DNA of 64,000 bases from an uncultured Bacillota bacterium (GCA_927441425.1 CAKMKG010000005.1:221920-285919), one strand, 5' to 3'; positions 1-9,275 are shown, counted from the first letter of the stretch. Notes: generated from the sequence alone by a model not told the origin. Numbers and translations are program-made.

Positions 1-167
1 ATAAAGCAAGCGAAATTCTGCATCTTCATAAAAACACCGTAAATTATCGGATACAAAGAATTAAGGATTTATTTGGCCTTGACTACAATAACGCCAATGA
101 TATGAATCATATTTTCTTGTCTCTCAAAATCAAAGAATTGGATGATATTTTCCATGCATGTCAATAA
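1..167 (+). CDS. PucR/CdaR-type transcriptional regulator, C-terminal end (partial)
   Basis: Only the last 54 residues are in the window; the gene begins to the left. The reading frame starts at base 3 and ends with TAA at 165-167. The visible part carries the motif SEILHLHKNTVNYRIQRI followed by LFGLD, typical of the C-terminal helix-turn-helix of PucR/CdaR (sugar-diacid, purine catabolism) regulators, where the 'H-NTV-YRL' helix contacts DNA. The sensor part is not visible, so the effector cannot be guessed. It converges on the ligD gene with only a few bases between the stop codons. Confidence 0.75.
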   Translation, partial: KASEILHLHKNTVNYRIQRIKDLFGLDYNNANDMNHIFLSLKIKELDDIFHACQ

Positions 168-175
168 AACTCTAC

Positions 176-2596
176 TCATTTCAGTCGTTGACTAATCTGA
201 AAAAAACCGTTCCACGGATCATTTCCGTTGATCCTCAACAGTGCATCTGCCATGGTGATACCATCGGGCGCCACTGTGTCAAGTTCTTCCCAGGTGATGG
301 GCATGGAAACCCGAGCCCCGCTTCTTGCTCTTATGGAATAGGGCGCAATGCTTGTGGCACCTCTGCCATTGCGAATCCAATCGATAAATATCTTATTTTC
401 CCGGCTTGCCTTTCTGACATTGCTTGTGTAGCGGTCAGGCCACTTCTGTTCCATCACTACAGCAATCCGTCTGGCAAAATCGTGGAACGTCTCCCAGTCA
501 GCGGTAGGCAGGAATGGTACGACGACATGGTAGCCCTTGCCTCCGCTGGTCTTGAGAAATGAGGTAAGGGAAAGCTGTTCCAAAACACTTTTTACGTCTC
601 TCACACCTTGGCGCACCGTTTCCAAATCCATCCCTTCATCGGGGTCCAAGTCAAATACCATCATATCGGGCTTTTCCGGATCGTCGGCACGGCTTCCCCA
701 GGTATGAAACTCCAGGGTACCCATCTGTGCTTCATAGATGAGTCCGGAAGCATTCTCGATATAGAAGTACTCTTCTATTTTTCCTTTGCTGTTCGTGATT
801 GGTATCGTGACCATTGCTTTGTTACCCGGTCCGGGATGCTTCTTAAAAAAGCAAGACTGAGAGATTCCCTTGGGACAGCGCACTATGCTAAGGATTCTAT
901 TCCGCACATAGGGCAGCATGCGCTCCGAAACCTGTGCGTAATACCGGACCACATCAGCCTTTGTGATTTTCAGTTCTTCAAACAGCACCTTGTCCGGGTT
1001 GGTGATCTTTATACCTCCGATGATCAGGTTCTTATTGTCGGTTGCAGGTCTTTCCTCTAACTGTACTTCATCCTCAACATGTTCCATTTTTATATCCCTC
1101 GGATCTTTATCCCTTCGAAGACCTTTAAAGCTCGCTTGCCGGAGTAGATTCTCTTCCGTCCATTCTGCAAATTTGATTTCCGCGACCAATACAGGCTCCA
1201 GCCAGGTTATTGTTTCGTTATTCTTTGGCTCGGGAGCATGCTTAAACGGTGCCGTTTTCCTTTTTATGCTTTGAAATTTTTCTCCCAGTTCTTCCATGCT
1301 TCGTGCGGTAAAGCCCGTTCCGGCACGTCCGGCAAAGACCAATTCCTCTCCTACATACACGCCGAGGAGTAGCGCACTTACCCCACTTGTTTTTTTATCT
1401 GTGAGCGTATATCCCCCGATGACGAATTCCTGTCTTTTATCGCATTTCAGCTTGATCCAATCTCCATTTCTTGTTCCACTGTAAACGGAATTGGCTTTTT
1501 TCCCAACGATTCCTTCCATATCTGACTGACAGGCAGCGAGGAAGCTTGCCTTCCCATTTCCTTGGACATGTTGACTGTAATAGAGGTTTTTGGGCGCATC
1601 CTCCATCAATGCTTTCAGCGTTTCTTTTCTGTCGATCAGAGATTGTCCTCTTATGTCTGCGCCATTCAACGCTAGGAGATCAAAGACGATATAGGTAAGG
1701 GTTTTTCCCTTAGGATTTCTCGTATAGTTTTGCAGTGCCTGAAAATCCGTCTTCCCTGACCCATCCGTGATCACCATCTCCCCGTCCAGAATCATCGCCC
1801 TTCCGGCAGCCCAATCAGTGAGGGAATACGCGATATCGGCAAACCGTTTTGTATAATCATTGCCGTTCCTAGTTATGAGCCGAACACGGTTGCCCTCCAC
1901 ATATGCAATAATCCTGTAGCCGTCGTATTTTAGCTCATACACCCACTCATCGCCCTCAGGAATCCCATTGACCAGTTTGGCAAGCTGGACGTTAACCTGA
2001 TCAAAGGGATTCCTCGTGATTTTTTCATCCTCCCCTTCTTCAATTTCCAACATGGTGCGTCCGGTTCGGATGCTGGTGGTAAATGCAGAAAGCTCATCAT
2101 TGGTATTGGCGTATTCATCTTTTTCTTTGAGCAAAAGCCAGTTATGCTTCGCCTCACCCGCTTTCGGTTTCAGTCGGATCAACGCCCATTTCCCCTTGAG
2201 TCTTCTTCCCTTCAGAATAAATTTCAGCGAGCCAGAGCTGAGTCCTTCCTCCACATCCAGCTGAGGTTCCCAGGTCCCTTCATCCCAAAGCATCACCACA
2301 CCTCCGCCATATTCTCCCTTGGGAATCGTTCCCTCAAAGTTCCTGTATTCTAGGGGATGCGCCTCCACTTGTACGGCAAGTCTCTTGTCACGGGTGTTAT
2401 AGGATGGTACCTTGGGCACCGCCCAGCTTAAAAGCGCCCCGTCCCATTCGAGTCGCAGGTCGTAGTGATCCCTTCGGGCTGCATGGTGCTGGACGACAAA
2501 CTTCAAACGTTCTTCCGGCTCTTCCGCTCTTCCTTCCGGTTCGACCGTTTTTTCGAAATTTCTTTTTTGGTTGTATTCCTGTAGTTTTATTGGCAT
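176..2596 (-). CDS. ligD: ATP-dependent DNA ligase D, PE-LIG-POL type
   Basis: An 806-residue multidomain enzyme of bacterial non-homologous end joining. Order of domains: 3'-phosphoesterase (about residues 30-145, with the HHAARRDHYDLRLEWDG metal/phosphate motif), nucleotidyltransferase ligase (about 200-510, motif ELKYDGYR with Lys223 as the expected AMP-accepting residue), then a primase-type polymerase (about 525-800, acidic motif FDLDPDEG near 650). This is the order known from Pseudomonas LigD, not the POL-PE-LIG order of mycobacteria; Bacillus LigD lacks PE. All three catalytic signatures look intact. The start is supported by AAAAGGTAAG just upstream. A Ku gene, the usual partner, is not in the window. 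Either it lies elsewhere or repair here is Ku-independent. Confidence 0.95.
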   Translation of the reverse strand: MPIKLQEYNQKRNFEKTVEPEGRAEEPEERLKFVVQHHAARRDHYDLRLEWDGALLSWAVPKVPSYNTRDKRLAVQVEAHPLEYRNFEGTIPKGEYGGGVVMLWDEGTWEPQLDVEEGLSSGSLKFILKGRRLKGKWALIRLKPKAGEAKHNWLLLKEKDEYANTNDELSAFTTSIRTGRTMLEIEEGEDEKITRNPFDQVNVQLAKLVNGIPEGDEWVYELKYDGYRIIAYVEGNRVRLITRNGNDYTKRFADIAYSLTDWAAGRAMILDGEMVITDGSGKTDFQALQNYTRNPKGKTLTYIVFDLLALNGADIRGQSLIDRKETLKALMEDAPKNLYYSQHVQGNGKASFLAACQSDMEGIVGKKANSVYSGTRNGDWIKLKCDKRQEFVIGGYTLTDKKTSGVSALLLGVYVGEELVFAGRAGTGFTARSMEELGEKFQSIKRKTAPFKHAPEPKNNETITWLEPVLVAEIKFAEWTEENLLRQASFKGLRRDKDPRDIKMEHVEDEVQLEERPATDNKNLIIGGIKITNPDKVLFEELKITKADVVRYYAQVSERMLPYVRNRILSIVRCPKGISQSCFFKKHPGPGNKAMVTIPITNSKGKIEEYFYIENASGLIYEAQMGTLEFHTWGSRADDPEKPDMMVFDLDPDEGMDLETVRQGVRDVKSVLEQLSLTSFLKTSGGKGYHVVVPFLPTADWETFHDFARRIAVVMEQKWPDRYTSNVRKASRENKIFIDWIRNGRGATSIAPYSIRARSGARVSMPITWEELDTVAPDGITMADALLRINGNDPWNGFFQISQRLK

Positions 2597-2753
2597 TTTA
2601 TATTACTTACCTTTTGATATCCTTACGCTAGATTAAGTCTTCTTGTATTATCCCTGCTTCTATGAGAGTTATTCATCGAAAATACCAGCAAGTAGCAATT
2701 TCAGGTGCTTTCGAATAGTATAAAGCATAACCTATTATGAGGAGATGAAATAA

Positions 2754-3263
2754 ATGATAATTCCATCAACGGGGAGTATACAAAAAACGCCTTTCGTTGC
2801 GACACCGGTTGAATCCGTTTTATTAACCGCAGTACCATTAAATGTTCAAAAAAGTTTTTCGGCATCGGTTTCAGATTTAATAACAATTGATGCTCCCGCT
2901 GGCAGCACGATCACCGAACTTTTAAGTGCTCATGCAAATATCTATCCAGGGGGCATGATGGTTTCAGAAGTGTCAGGTAATTACGTTTTGCAATTCAGAA
3001 CAACAATTTTCTTCACTGTTGAGATAGATAACGGAAACGTAATATTGCTATCAAATGTGATTGATGTTGTTGGTGAAATAGGTCCTGTGGCTGACATTCC
3101 AGTTATCCCAACTCCACCAGTAACGGCACCTGTAATCGGCACCAGTAATACCGCAATCAGCCCTGGCGGAACCTCTGTAGTTGGTACAATTACAGTTGGC
3201 GCCTTTAATATGAATGTAACTCAATTAATGAGCTTGAATGTCGTCATAAATCCAGAAATCTAA
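2754..3263 (+). CDS. Hypothetical protein, Thr/Val/Pro-rich
   Basis: 169 residues with a good ribosome binding site (GAGGAG, 2740s). I do not recognise the family. The protein is rich in Val, Thr, Ile, Ser and Pro with almost no Lys or Arg, and has a Pro-rich hinge (VIPTPPVTAPVIGT, about residues 120-133) separating two beta-rich halves. There is no clear signal peptide or transmembrane helix. Such composition is common in self-assembling or surface/spore-coat type proteins, but that is only an analogy. It is followed by a hairpin and a second small gene on the same strand, suggesting a short two-gene unit divergent from ligD. Confidence 0.6.
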   Translation: MIIPSTGSIQKTPFVATPVESVLLTAVPLNVQKSFSASVSDLITIDAPAGSTITELLSAHANIYPGGMMVSEVSGNYVLQFRTTIFFTVEIDNGNVILLSNVIDVVGEIGPVADIPVIPTPPVTAPVIGTSNTAISPGGTSVVGTITVGAFNMNVTQLMSLNVVINPEI

Positions 3264-3270
3264 TATAAAA

Positions 3271-3295
3271 ATGAGTACTCGCATTGAGTACTCAT
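3271..3295. other. Perfect 10-bp inverted repeat between two small genes
   Basis: ATGAGTACTC-GCATT-GAGTACTCAT. Read on the plus strand it has no following T-run, so it would not be a strong terminator for the upstream gene. On the minus strand it is followed by TTTTTATA. It may be a partial terminator/mRNA-stability hairpin or a protein-binding dyad before the 3319 gene. Confidence 0.55.
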
Positions 3296-3318
3296 ACATA
3301 GAGGGAGGATTATAAAAG

Positions 3319-3549
3319 GTGGAAAATATCTTTGGAAAAATGATGAGAAGAATAAAGCCTAAGCATAAAATATTCTTACAAAAAATTGATCAAGAGTATA
3401 TTATACTCATAACCCCTTATCAAAACCAAGAGGGGTTAACATCACTGATAACAGATAAGGTCAAATTAACAAATTACGTCAGAAACAAGGAACTACGCCC
3501 TAAAATTATTACACATGAATGCGAACTAAAATTTAAATTGAAAGAATAA
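3319..3549 (+). CDS. Small hypothetical basic protein
   Basis: 76 residues, starting at a GTG with a strong GGGAGGATT ribosome binding site about 8 bases upstream. The N-terminus is Lys/Arg-rich (MMRRIKPKHKIF) and the rest is mixed beta/alpha without recognisable motif. No membrane segment. It follows the 2754 gene after a hairpin and converges with the DUF2892-type gene, with 13 bases between stop codons. Function unknown. Confidence 0.5.
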   Translation: MENIFGKMMRRIKPKHKIFLQKIDQEYIILITPYQNQEGLTSLITDKVKLTNYVRNKELRPKIITHECELKFKLKE

Positions 3550-3562
3550 TATGATGCACCAA

Positions 3563-4021
3563 TTATTTTTCAATCATCTCGTACATTTCTTCTACCGTAT
3601 CCGGCACTTCAGAAAAGTCTCCCCGCATCATCTTTAAAGTCATTCGTTCATTATTGATCTCATCTGCAGTTCTAATTCCCATTTTTCTTATGATCGGAAG
3701 CGGTGGGCACCACCCTTGCAGCGCATGCTGCAAAAGAAAGAAGCTGACCATTCCGGTAAGAAAGAAGGCTTTGCTTTTCTTTAATCCCAGGATTGAACTA
3801 ATCAAAATAATTGAAGCCGCATTTGCTTCTAAAAACCGTTCTGTATCCCATTCCTTACTCAATTCATTGATACAATGATTCAACATCTTATTATTCGTTC
3901 TTTGATACCCATGAAGTTCATTCAGTTCACAAAGCGTTTGTTCTTTGATCGCTTGGTTTACCTTGGGATTTGTATTATTCTGCACTCTCTTATCCGTTGG
4001 TGGTAGTGTTCTCATGTTCAT
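3563..4021 (-). CDS. DUF2892-like (YgaP transmembrane-type) membrane protein
   Basis: 152 residues from the ATG at 4021, chosen because GAAAGGAT lies about 10 bases upstream; the frame stays open to 4117 but without a ribosome binding site. Two hydrophobic stretches (IILISSILGL and FFLTGMVSFFLLQHAL) are followed by W-CPPLPIIRKMGIRTADEINNERMTLKMMRGDF spread over the C-terminal third; the pattern W-P--L--LG-RT--EI--E---LK--RGDF is what I know from DUF2892 / YgaP inner-membrane domain proteins. The N-terminal 70 residues are hydrophilic and unrecognised. Function of the family is not established; some members accompany rhodanese domains. It precedes a decayed chemoreceptor tail. Confidence 0.6.
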   Translation of the reverse strand: MNMRTLPPTDKRVQNNTNPKVNQAIKEQTLCELNELHGYQRTNNKMLNHCINELSKEWDTERFLEANAASIILISSILGLKKSKAFFLTGMVSFFLLQHALQGWCPPLPIIRKMGIRTADEINNERMTLKMMRGDFSEVPDTVEEMYEMIEK

Positions 4022-4125
4022 AACAATTGAATCCTTTCTTTCCATTAAGCTACTATCATTATTTACGCTGTTAACAAATAAAATACCAATTGATATGTTG
4101 AGAGCAGCGGAACTCATTCAGGCAC

Positions 4126-4154
4126 AAAAAAAGTCGCCGTCCTAATGGACGACG
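4126..4154 (-). terminator. Rho-independent terminator, copy 1 (with chemoreceptor remnant)
   Basis: On the minus strand CGTCGTCC-ATTA-GGACGGCG forms an 8-bp stem (one G-T pair) followed by AC and seven T. It duplicates the terminator after the intact chemoreceptor at 5102-5130 and now serves terC. Confidence 0.75.
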
Positions 4155-4259
4155 CTTCGATCGCTCAGCAAGGCGATGCTTCCCTTGCTTTCCTTAAATC
4201 GGCCTACCATTTCTTTTAGAAGCTCCGCCTGCCCTTTCTCTCTTTCTTCAGTCACAGCA
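4142..4259 (-). pseudogene. Remnant of a chemoreceptor 3' end (copy of the 5118-7439 gene tail)
   Basis: The minus-strand frame ending with TAG at 4142-4144 reads GQAELLKEMVGRFKESKG then SIALLSDRSVVH, nearly the same as the last 30 residues of the intact chemoreceptor ([30 protein letters not shown]). The match continues through the stop codon and terminator at a constant offset of 976 bases. Upstream the similarity fades near 4259, inside the terC gene. It has no start or upstream domain and is a non-functional relic of duplication or recombination. Confidence 0.85.
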
Positions 4260-4937
4260 ATTTTCGATAATGCATCTTTTTCTTTCCCTTCGGCCTGCCA
4301 GTAGAATACCTATTATGACGAGAGCTATGAAAAGATATTTTAATTCCATCCTTCCAAATAAGTTATGGAGATCGGGCTCTTCGGTTATCATCTTTCCCGC
4401 AGTATAAGCAATCACCGCAGCCCCGAGGTCGATAATCAGAGGAAAGCGGTTTATTAGTCTGATAATAAGAGTGCTGCCAAACACCATAATTGGAATACTG
4501 ATACCAAGTCCGATAACTACCATGGTGTAGCTACCATGAGATGCACCTGCGATGGCTAAAATGTTATCAAGTCCCATAACAGCATCAGCGATCATTATCG
4601 TAATAACGGCGGAAAACAAAGACTCATGGCACTTTACAGAATCGTGATTCTGTGGCTTCGCCAATAATTTATATGAGATCCAAATCAATAGGATACCTCC
4701 GCCCACCATAAGTCCCTTAATCTGAAGAAGCCAGACAATAGCCAATGTTGCCAAAATACGAATTACAATTGCTCCGGCAGTTCCAAAGCATATCGCTTTC
4801 ATCTGTATATTCCGGGGCAGGTTCCGACAGGCTAAGCCGATAACAATCGCGTTATCACCGGCAAGAACGAGATCAATCATTACAATCGATAAAATCCCTG
4901 AGAAGAATTGCGTCAATGGCAGTCCCATTATCTCCAT
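4248..4937 (-). CDS. TerC-family integral membrane protein (YjbE/YkoY-like metal exporter)
   Basis: 229 residues with about seven hydrophobic segments. Signature sequences include MIDLVLAGDNAIVIGLA near residue 20 and MIADAVMGLDNILAIAGAS near residue 115, the paired Asp-containing helices that define TerC proteins. Bacillus relatives (MeeY/MeeF) export manganese during protein secretion, so metal export is the best guess. The start has GAAAGG upstream. I looked for the Mn-sensing yybP-ykoY riboswitch often found before such genes and saw none. The last codons (ENCCD) come from sequence shared with the neighbouring chemoreceptor relic, so the original C-terminus was probably replaced. It uses the relic's terminator. 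Confidence 0.85.
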   Translation of the reverse strand: MEIMGLPLTQFFSGILSIVMIDLVLAGDNAIVIGLACRNLPRNIQMKAICFGTAGAIVIRILATLAIVWLLQIKGLMVGGGILLIWISYKLLAKPQNHDSVKCHESLFSAVITIMIADAVMGLDNILAIAGASHGSYTMVVIGLGISIPIMVFGSTLIIRLINRFPLIIDLGAAVIAYTAGKMITEEPDLHNLFGRMELKYLFIALVIIGILLAGRRERKRCIIENCCD

Positions 4938-5101
4938 ACGTTTCTTTACCTTTCATTGTCGAAGCTTTGAATAAATACATTCTATACACGAACCATTATA
5001 TTCATGCCTTTTTTCTAGAGTTTATAACTATTAATACAACCAGCTTCTGAAGAAAGCTGCCACCGGAATTGAATTTGGATGGAGCGGAGCACATTCAGCA
5101 C

Positions 5102-5130
5102 AAAAAAAGTCGCCGTCCTAATGGACTACA
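5102..5130 (-). terminator. Rho-independent terminator, copy 2 (intact chemoreceptor)
   Basis: Same design as the 4126-4154 hairpin (GTCC-ATTA-GGAC core, then GGCGAC and seven T) but with one mismatch in the stem. The chemoreceptor stop codon lies inside the hairpin. Confidence 0.65.
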
Positions 5131-7439
5131 CTTTGATCGGTCAACAAGGCAATGCTTCCTTTGCTCACCTTGAACCGGTCTACCATTTCTTTCAGATGCT
5201 CAGCCTGTCCGGATAGTTCTTCGCTTCCAGCCGCGCCTTTCTCCGCCGTATCCGAGTTCTTCTGTACGAGCTGGTATACCTGTTCGATTCCTATATTGAT
5301 CTGCGTGATGCCCAGTGCCTGTTCATTTGATGATTTAGCAATTCCACCCACCAGGTTGGCCGCTTCCTCAACGCTGGAAACGATCTCCGAAAGCGCCGCA
5401 GCAGTATCATCGGCAATCTTTGTTCCTGAATTAACCTTGCTGATGGAGCCTTCGATAAGCTCCGTAGTCTCCCTGGCCGCGGCCGCACTCCTTGCCGCAA
5501 GACTCCGAACCTCTTCGGCTACTACTGCAAAGCCCTTGCCGTGCTGCCCCGCCCTTGCCGCTTCCACAGCTGCATTCAGCGCCAGGATGTTGGTTTGGAA
5601 TGCGATGTCGTCGATAACCTTGATTATCCTAGAGATGTTTGACGAGGAATCATTGATCTCTGTCATGGAATTGAGCATTTCCCGCATCTTGCTGTTACCC
5701 TTTTCCGCAAGATCTCTCGCGCTTCCTGCGAGTTCGCTTGCCCGGTTTGCATTCATCGCATTCTGCTTTGTCTGATCGGCAACCTCAGCAACAGATGCAG
5801 AAAGCTGCTGAATCGTTCCGGCCTGTTCTGCGGCTCTCTGGGAAAGATGCTGACATCCTACCGATAACTGCCTTGACCCGGTCGCTACTTGTTCTGCCGC
5901 AACACTGATCTCTCTCATAACCTTGCTCAAGGTTATGATTATGTTGTCCAGGGAATCCTTGATTTTTACAAAGTCACCCTTGTAGTCCGCTTTCGTGGCA
6001 AGGCTCAAATTTCCTTCGCTTATCTCTGAAAGTGCGTCGGAGATTTCGATGATATAGCACAATAAATTTTTTATTGTTTCATTTATAGCATTCTTGAGTT
6101 CTCCATGGTCTTCCTTAACATCTCCACTGACCGATACATACAGATTACCCTTTGCCACTTCCCTCAGTGTAGTCAAAGCTTCCGCTATCGGAGCTGTGAG
6201 TGCATCTACCGTTTCATTGACGCCTTCGATGATCTTTTCAAACTGCCCATTGAACTTCTTTGCATCGCCTCTGAATTCCAAATGCCCGTCTATGGTGGCA
6301 TGACATAACGCGTTGATCTCTTCATACAGAGCCGTTATTGTCTCGATCAGATGAATCAGGCATGGGATCACCCGGTCATATTCGCTTCTCTTGCCACTTT
6401 CGTTGATGCTTTCCAGATCAGTGAGATCTCCATCAGCAATATGATTCAAAATCTCAATGACACTGTTCATTCTCATCTCATAGCGCACATCTTGGCCTTC
6501 AACCAAGGCATTAATCCCATCAATGCAAGTATTGATGCTATTCTTGATGTTATCGAATTCTCCCTGATACGCTTCTGTAATTCTTTCTGGTATTTCCCCT
6601 TTTCCGATTCTCTCCATATATCCAGCCATTCCGTTCAAAGGTGTGATGAGAGAGTCCAAAGATTCGTTGAAACCAAGCAAAATTTGCCCATAGCGGCCTT
6701 CCAACTTCCCCGCATCTGCTCTTATGTATAAATTACCCGCTGCGGTTGCTTCTGTCAATTTCATCGTTTCATCGCATAAGATATCCATAACACGTTCCAC
6801 CAAAATCAGATCTTCACGCGCGGTATTCAAAGGATCTACAGTGGCGTCCATTGAGTTGTTGAAAGCTCCGATGATTTCCCGATAGCTGCCGCGGAATTGA
6901 TCAACATTCCCGCGGATCTCCAGATTTCCTTCTACTGCGGCGGCGGTCAGGTTTTCCGCCTCAAGGACCAGATTTCTCAGTACATTGATTACCGAAACTA
7001 TACTGTTTCCTATGATATCCTTTTCCGATCTGAGAGTGGGCTCCAGCGAAAAATCGCCGTCTGCAATCCGTTTAATCGCGTCTGACTGTTTTTTCATATT
7101 TTCAGTTATATTAATAACCCCTCTGCTTATTGATCCGATTTCATCGTTCCTCTTGAGATATCCCTCCTCGATCTGGATATCCGTGTTGCCCAAAACAAGA
7201 AGATTGGAATAATCTGCAATTCTTTTCAGCGGTTCTGTTACGGTTTTTCTGATAAAGGCATAGGATACCAAAATCAGCATTATGTTTATTATAAGAACCC
7301 CACCGACTAAGAGGAGTATGTTAAGTCCCCAATCGCTGTAATAGCTGAAGATACCGATTAACAAGATACTTATAAGGATCGATGCGATTAATACAGCCAA
7401 TAATTTATTTTTAATTGAACCGAATTCCGTTTTATCCAT
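5118..7439 (-). CDS. Methyl-accepting chemotaxis protein with serial HAMP-like repeats
   Basis: 773 residues. Two hydrophobic helices near the N-terminus (about residues 14-34 and 38-60) leave almost no extracellular loop, so this receptor senses membrane or cytoplasmic signals rather than a periplasmic ligand. A canonical HAMP follows ([11 protein letters not shown]), then about six related repeats of the form 'A--GNL-IR-----F-G-Y--I--G-N--LD' up to residue 500, a poly-HAMP stalk. The C-terminal third is the signalling hairpin; its tip [19 protein letters not shown] and [19 protein letters not shown] are the CheA/CheW contact region and are intact. No CheW-binding pentapeptide (NWETF-like) tail is obvious. 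Monocistronic, with its own terminator. Confidence 0.95.
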   Translation of the reverse strand: MDKTEFGSIKNKLLAVLIASILISILLIGIFSYYSDWGLNILLLVGGVLIINIMLILVSYAFIRKTVTEPLKRIADYSNLLVLGNTDIQIEEGYLKRNDEIGSISRGVINITENMKKQSDAIKRIADGDFSLEPTLRSEKDIIGNSIVSVINVLRNLVLEAENLTAAAVEGNLEIRGNVDQFRGSYREIIGAFNNSMDATVDPLNTAREDLILVERVMDILCDETMKLTEATAAGNLYIRADAGKLEGRYGQILLGFNESLDSLITPLNGMAGYMERIGKGEIPERITEAYQGEFDNIKNSINTCIDGINALVEGQDVRYEMRMNSVIEILNHIADGDLTDLESINESGKRSEYDRVIPCLIHLIETITALYEEINALCHATIDGHLEFRGDAKKFNGQFEKIIEGVNETVDALTAPIAEALTTLREVAKGNLYVSVSGDVKEDHGELKNAINETIKNLLCYIIEISDALSEISEGNLSLATKADYKGDFVKIKDSLDNIIITLSKVMREISVAAEQVATGSRQLSVGCQHLSQRAAEQAGTIQQLSASVAEVADQTKQNAMNANRASELAGSARDLAEKGNSKMREMLNSMTEINDSSSNISRIIKVIDDIAFQTNILALNAAVEAARAGQHGKGFAVVAEEVRSLAARSAAAARETTELIEGSISKVNSGTKIADDTAAALSEIVSSVEEAANLVGGIAKSSNEQALGITQINIGIEQVYQLVQKNSDTAEKGAAGSEELSGQAEHLKEMVDRFKVSKGSIALLTDQSVVH

Positions 7440-7492
7440 ATTTATTTTTCCTTCCCTGCAGCTTACAGACAGCGCCTAATCCGGTGAGATCA

Positions 7493-7534
7493 AAATGCAT
7501 TTGCTGAAAATAAACCTTTTCAACAAATGCATTT
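7493..7534. terminator. Long imperfect hairpin between CitMHS gene and chemoreceptor
   Basis: AAATGCATTTGCTGAAAA, six-base loop, TTTTCAACAAATGCATTT: 17 of 18 bases pair. It lies downstream of the atuA-DUF4387-CitMHS operon and upstream of the chemoreceptor. On the minus strand a short T-run (ATTTTG) follows, so termination of that operon is the likeliest role. A role as regulatory dyad for the chemoreceptor promoter is also possible. Confidence 0.6.
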
Positions 7535-7606
7535 CATACTAGCCTAAATAATAGACTTTGCTTTACGCAGCTGATTTCTGAACCAACTGCCGGTCCTGTT
7601 TTTTTA

Positions 7607-8893
7607 TTATCTTACAATAGCGAGAGTGAACAGCATCAGAACCGTACCTAAAATGATCGAATACTTGAAATTCGCCTTAAAGGTTTCACGGAATTCAAGC
7701 TTCATAATACCTAAGGCGAAATATACCGTAGGATTGGTGATACATAATGCGGAACCGACGTTGTGTCCGGCTACGAACATGATTGCGACTGCAACGCTGG
7801 ATAAGCCATAGGCTTCTCCCATGTGGGCTATGACCGGCATGACTCCGTAAATCATGGCATTCGCGTCCAAAATGTAGCTGAGCGGAGTGATAAGCAGCGC
7901 GACGATGACGTCAACAAAACGGTTCATTGACTCCGGAATGATGGAGACAAGACCATTTCCGATGGCCTCAAACATGCCCAGGTTTTCCATTACTCCAAGG
8001 AGAGCTCCCGCTCCGATCAAGGTGTAGACCGCGAGCATAATTGGTCCTGAATATGCTTGCATTCTTTTGGATTGCTCCTTGGGAGTTCTGTAATTCAACG
8101 GAAGCACGATAGCGCATCCGACCAAAAAAGCGATGTAGGAGGGGATGCCAAGGAATAAAGTTGTTATGATGATGATCGTAATAATCAGATTCGGCCAGAA
8201 GAGCTTAGGCCGCCTCAGCGCCTGTTCTTCCTCGCTTAATTCATGTTTATCCAGCATCATTGTTACATTTGATATAAACTCTCCCCGGCGTTCCTCAACT
8301 TTGGAGGCTATGTACAGAAGGATAAAGGACAGAACGACACCAACCACGTTGATCAGGATCATTTGCTTGTATAAGACCATTACATCCATACCGATTACGG
8401 CAGCGGCGCGGGCGGTAGGACCTGCCCATGGGAAGAAATTCATCATTGGTATTATTGTCATAAATACTAAAGCAAGCAAAGTGCGGCGGATCTTCAGCTT
8501 GTCAAAAACGATCAGCATTGGAGGTGCCGTGATCAATAACGCTGCAATTCCCTGTCCGTCCAAAGCAGCAATAAGGGTGATAACTGCTGCCAAGCCGACA
8601 ATGCTGAAAACACTCTTACCGACCGTCTTCATCAGTCCGTTGATAATGGGGTCAAACATACCGGCATCAGATACGACGCCAAAAAAGATAGTAGCAGTAA
8701 TAAAGAGGGCTGCGATGACCAATACATCGCTGATTCCCTCATGGACACTCATCATCGTGGCCTCAAGGCCCGACCCGATTGCCAGAGCGACGATGATTGG
8801 AAGCACCGCCATGATATTTCCAGGTAGAAACGGGCTTTTAATGACCAGTACGATAAGTAGTAAGAGTAAAATAACACTTGCAAAAACTAACAT
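7607..8893 (-). CDS. CitMHS-family organic-acid/cation transporter
   Basis: 428 residues, about 11-12 membrane helices. The segment FFGVVSDAGMFDPIING and, 35 residues later, ALDGQGIAALLITAPPML match the CitMHS (citrate-Mg2+ / citrate-Ca2+ : H+ symporter) signature where the second motif reads 'LDGdGatT'. The second half (SYILDANAMIYGVMPVI, FVAGHNVGSALC) repeats the fold. Substrate cannot be read from sequence; the neighbours (AtuA, DUF4387) point to a carboxylic acid, perhaps as metal complex. It is third in the operon atuA-DUF4387-CitMHS, with a GAGGAG ribosome binding site. Confidence 0.85.
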   Translation of the reverse strand: MLVFASVILLLLLIVLVIKSPFLPGNIMAVLPIIVALAIGSGLEATMMSVHEGISDVLVIAALFITATIFFGVVSDAGMFDPIINGLMKTVGKSVFSIVGLAAVITLIAALDGQGIAALLITAPPMLIVFDKLKIRRTLLALVFMTIIPMMNFFPWAGPTARAAAVIGMDVMVLYKQMILINVVGVVLSFILLYIASKVEERRGEFISNVTMMLDKHELSEEEQALRRPKLFWPNLIITIIIITTLFLGIPSYIAFLVGCAIVLPLNYRTPKEQSKRMQAYSGPIMLAVYTLIGAGALLGVMENLGMFEAIGNGLVSIIPESMNRFVDVIVALLITPLSYILDANAMIYGVMPVIAHMGEAYGLSSVAVAIMFVAGHNVGSALCITNPTVYFALGIMKLEFRETFKANFKYSIILGTVLMLFTLAIVR

Positions 8894-8969
8894 ATTTTTA
8901 CACTCCTCTTTTTATTATTTGCCCCGAAAACAGCCTGGCCGCTTCCGGGAAATCAACAGTAATAAATTA

Positions 8970-9275
8970 TTAAATTTCCGTGTTGGCTAACAGGATGTAT
9001 TGCTGTCCGGAATGCATGTCATTTTCATACTTATGCCCTTGGGGTGTACTGCGGGGGAAAGAGAATTTTATTACATTAATGTTGTCCACATAAAAACTCT
9101 TCACTTTACGCTCCTCAGCGCTGTACAACTCCGCAATCTTTTTTGCAGTTATATTTTTTGAGTTTTTAATTTTCTCATAATCTTCTTTTGTATCACAGAA
9201 GATTTCCAGGGTGACCCAGAAAGGGCCGGCGTTTTTTGAACGAACATAACGTGCCACATCTTTTACGGTTGTCAT
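8970..9275 (-). CDS. DUF4387 family protein (AtuA-associated)
   Basis: 101 residues. Opens with VARYVRSKNAGPFWVTLEIF and closes with 'H-GQQYILLANTEI', the pattern of DUF4387 proteins (RSKNAGPF near the N-terminus, Q-Y/H-PLL near the C-terminus). The family is almost always encoded beside AtuA-type proteins, as here (23 bases downstream of atuA), and sometimes fused to them, so the two probably form one enzyme. The reaction is not established. GGAGGT ribosome binding site. Confidence 0.85.
   Translation of the reverse strand: MTTVKDVARYVRSKNAGPFWVTLEIFCDTKEDYEKIKNSKNITAKKIAELYSAEERKVKSFYVDNINVIKFSFPRSTPQGHKYENDMHSGQQYILLANTEI

Noticed and set aside
4938..5100. Possible yybP-ykoY manganese riboswitch before terC
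   Set aside because: The leader is too short and none of the conserved loop sequences are visible.
5152..5775. 207-codon plus-strand frame opposite the chemoreceptor
   Set aside because: Mirror frame of a strongly conserved signalling domain; Ser/Ala-rich translation, no ribosome site.
8145..8990. 281-codon plus-strand frame opposite the CitMHS gene
   Set aside because: Antisense of membrane helices; the minus-strand protein has clear family motifs.
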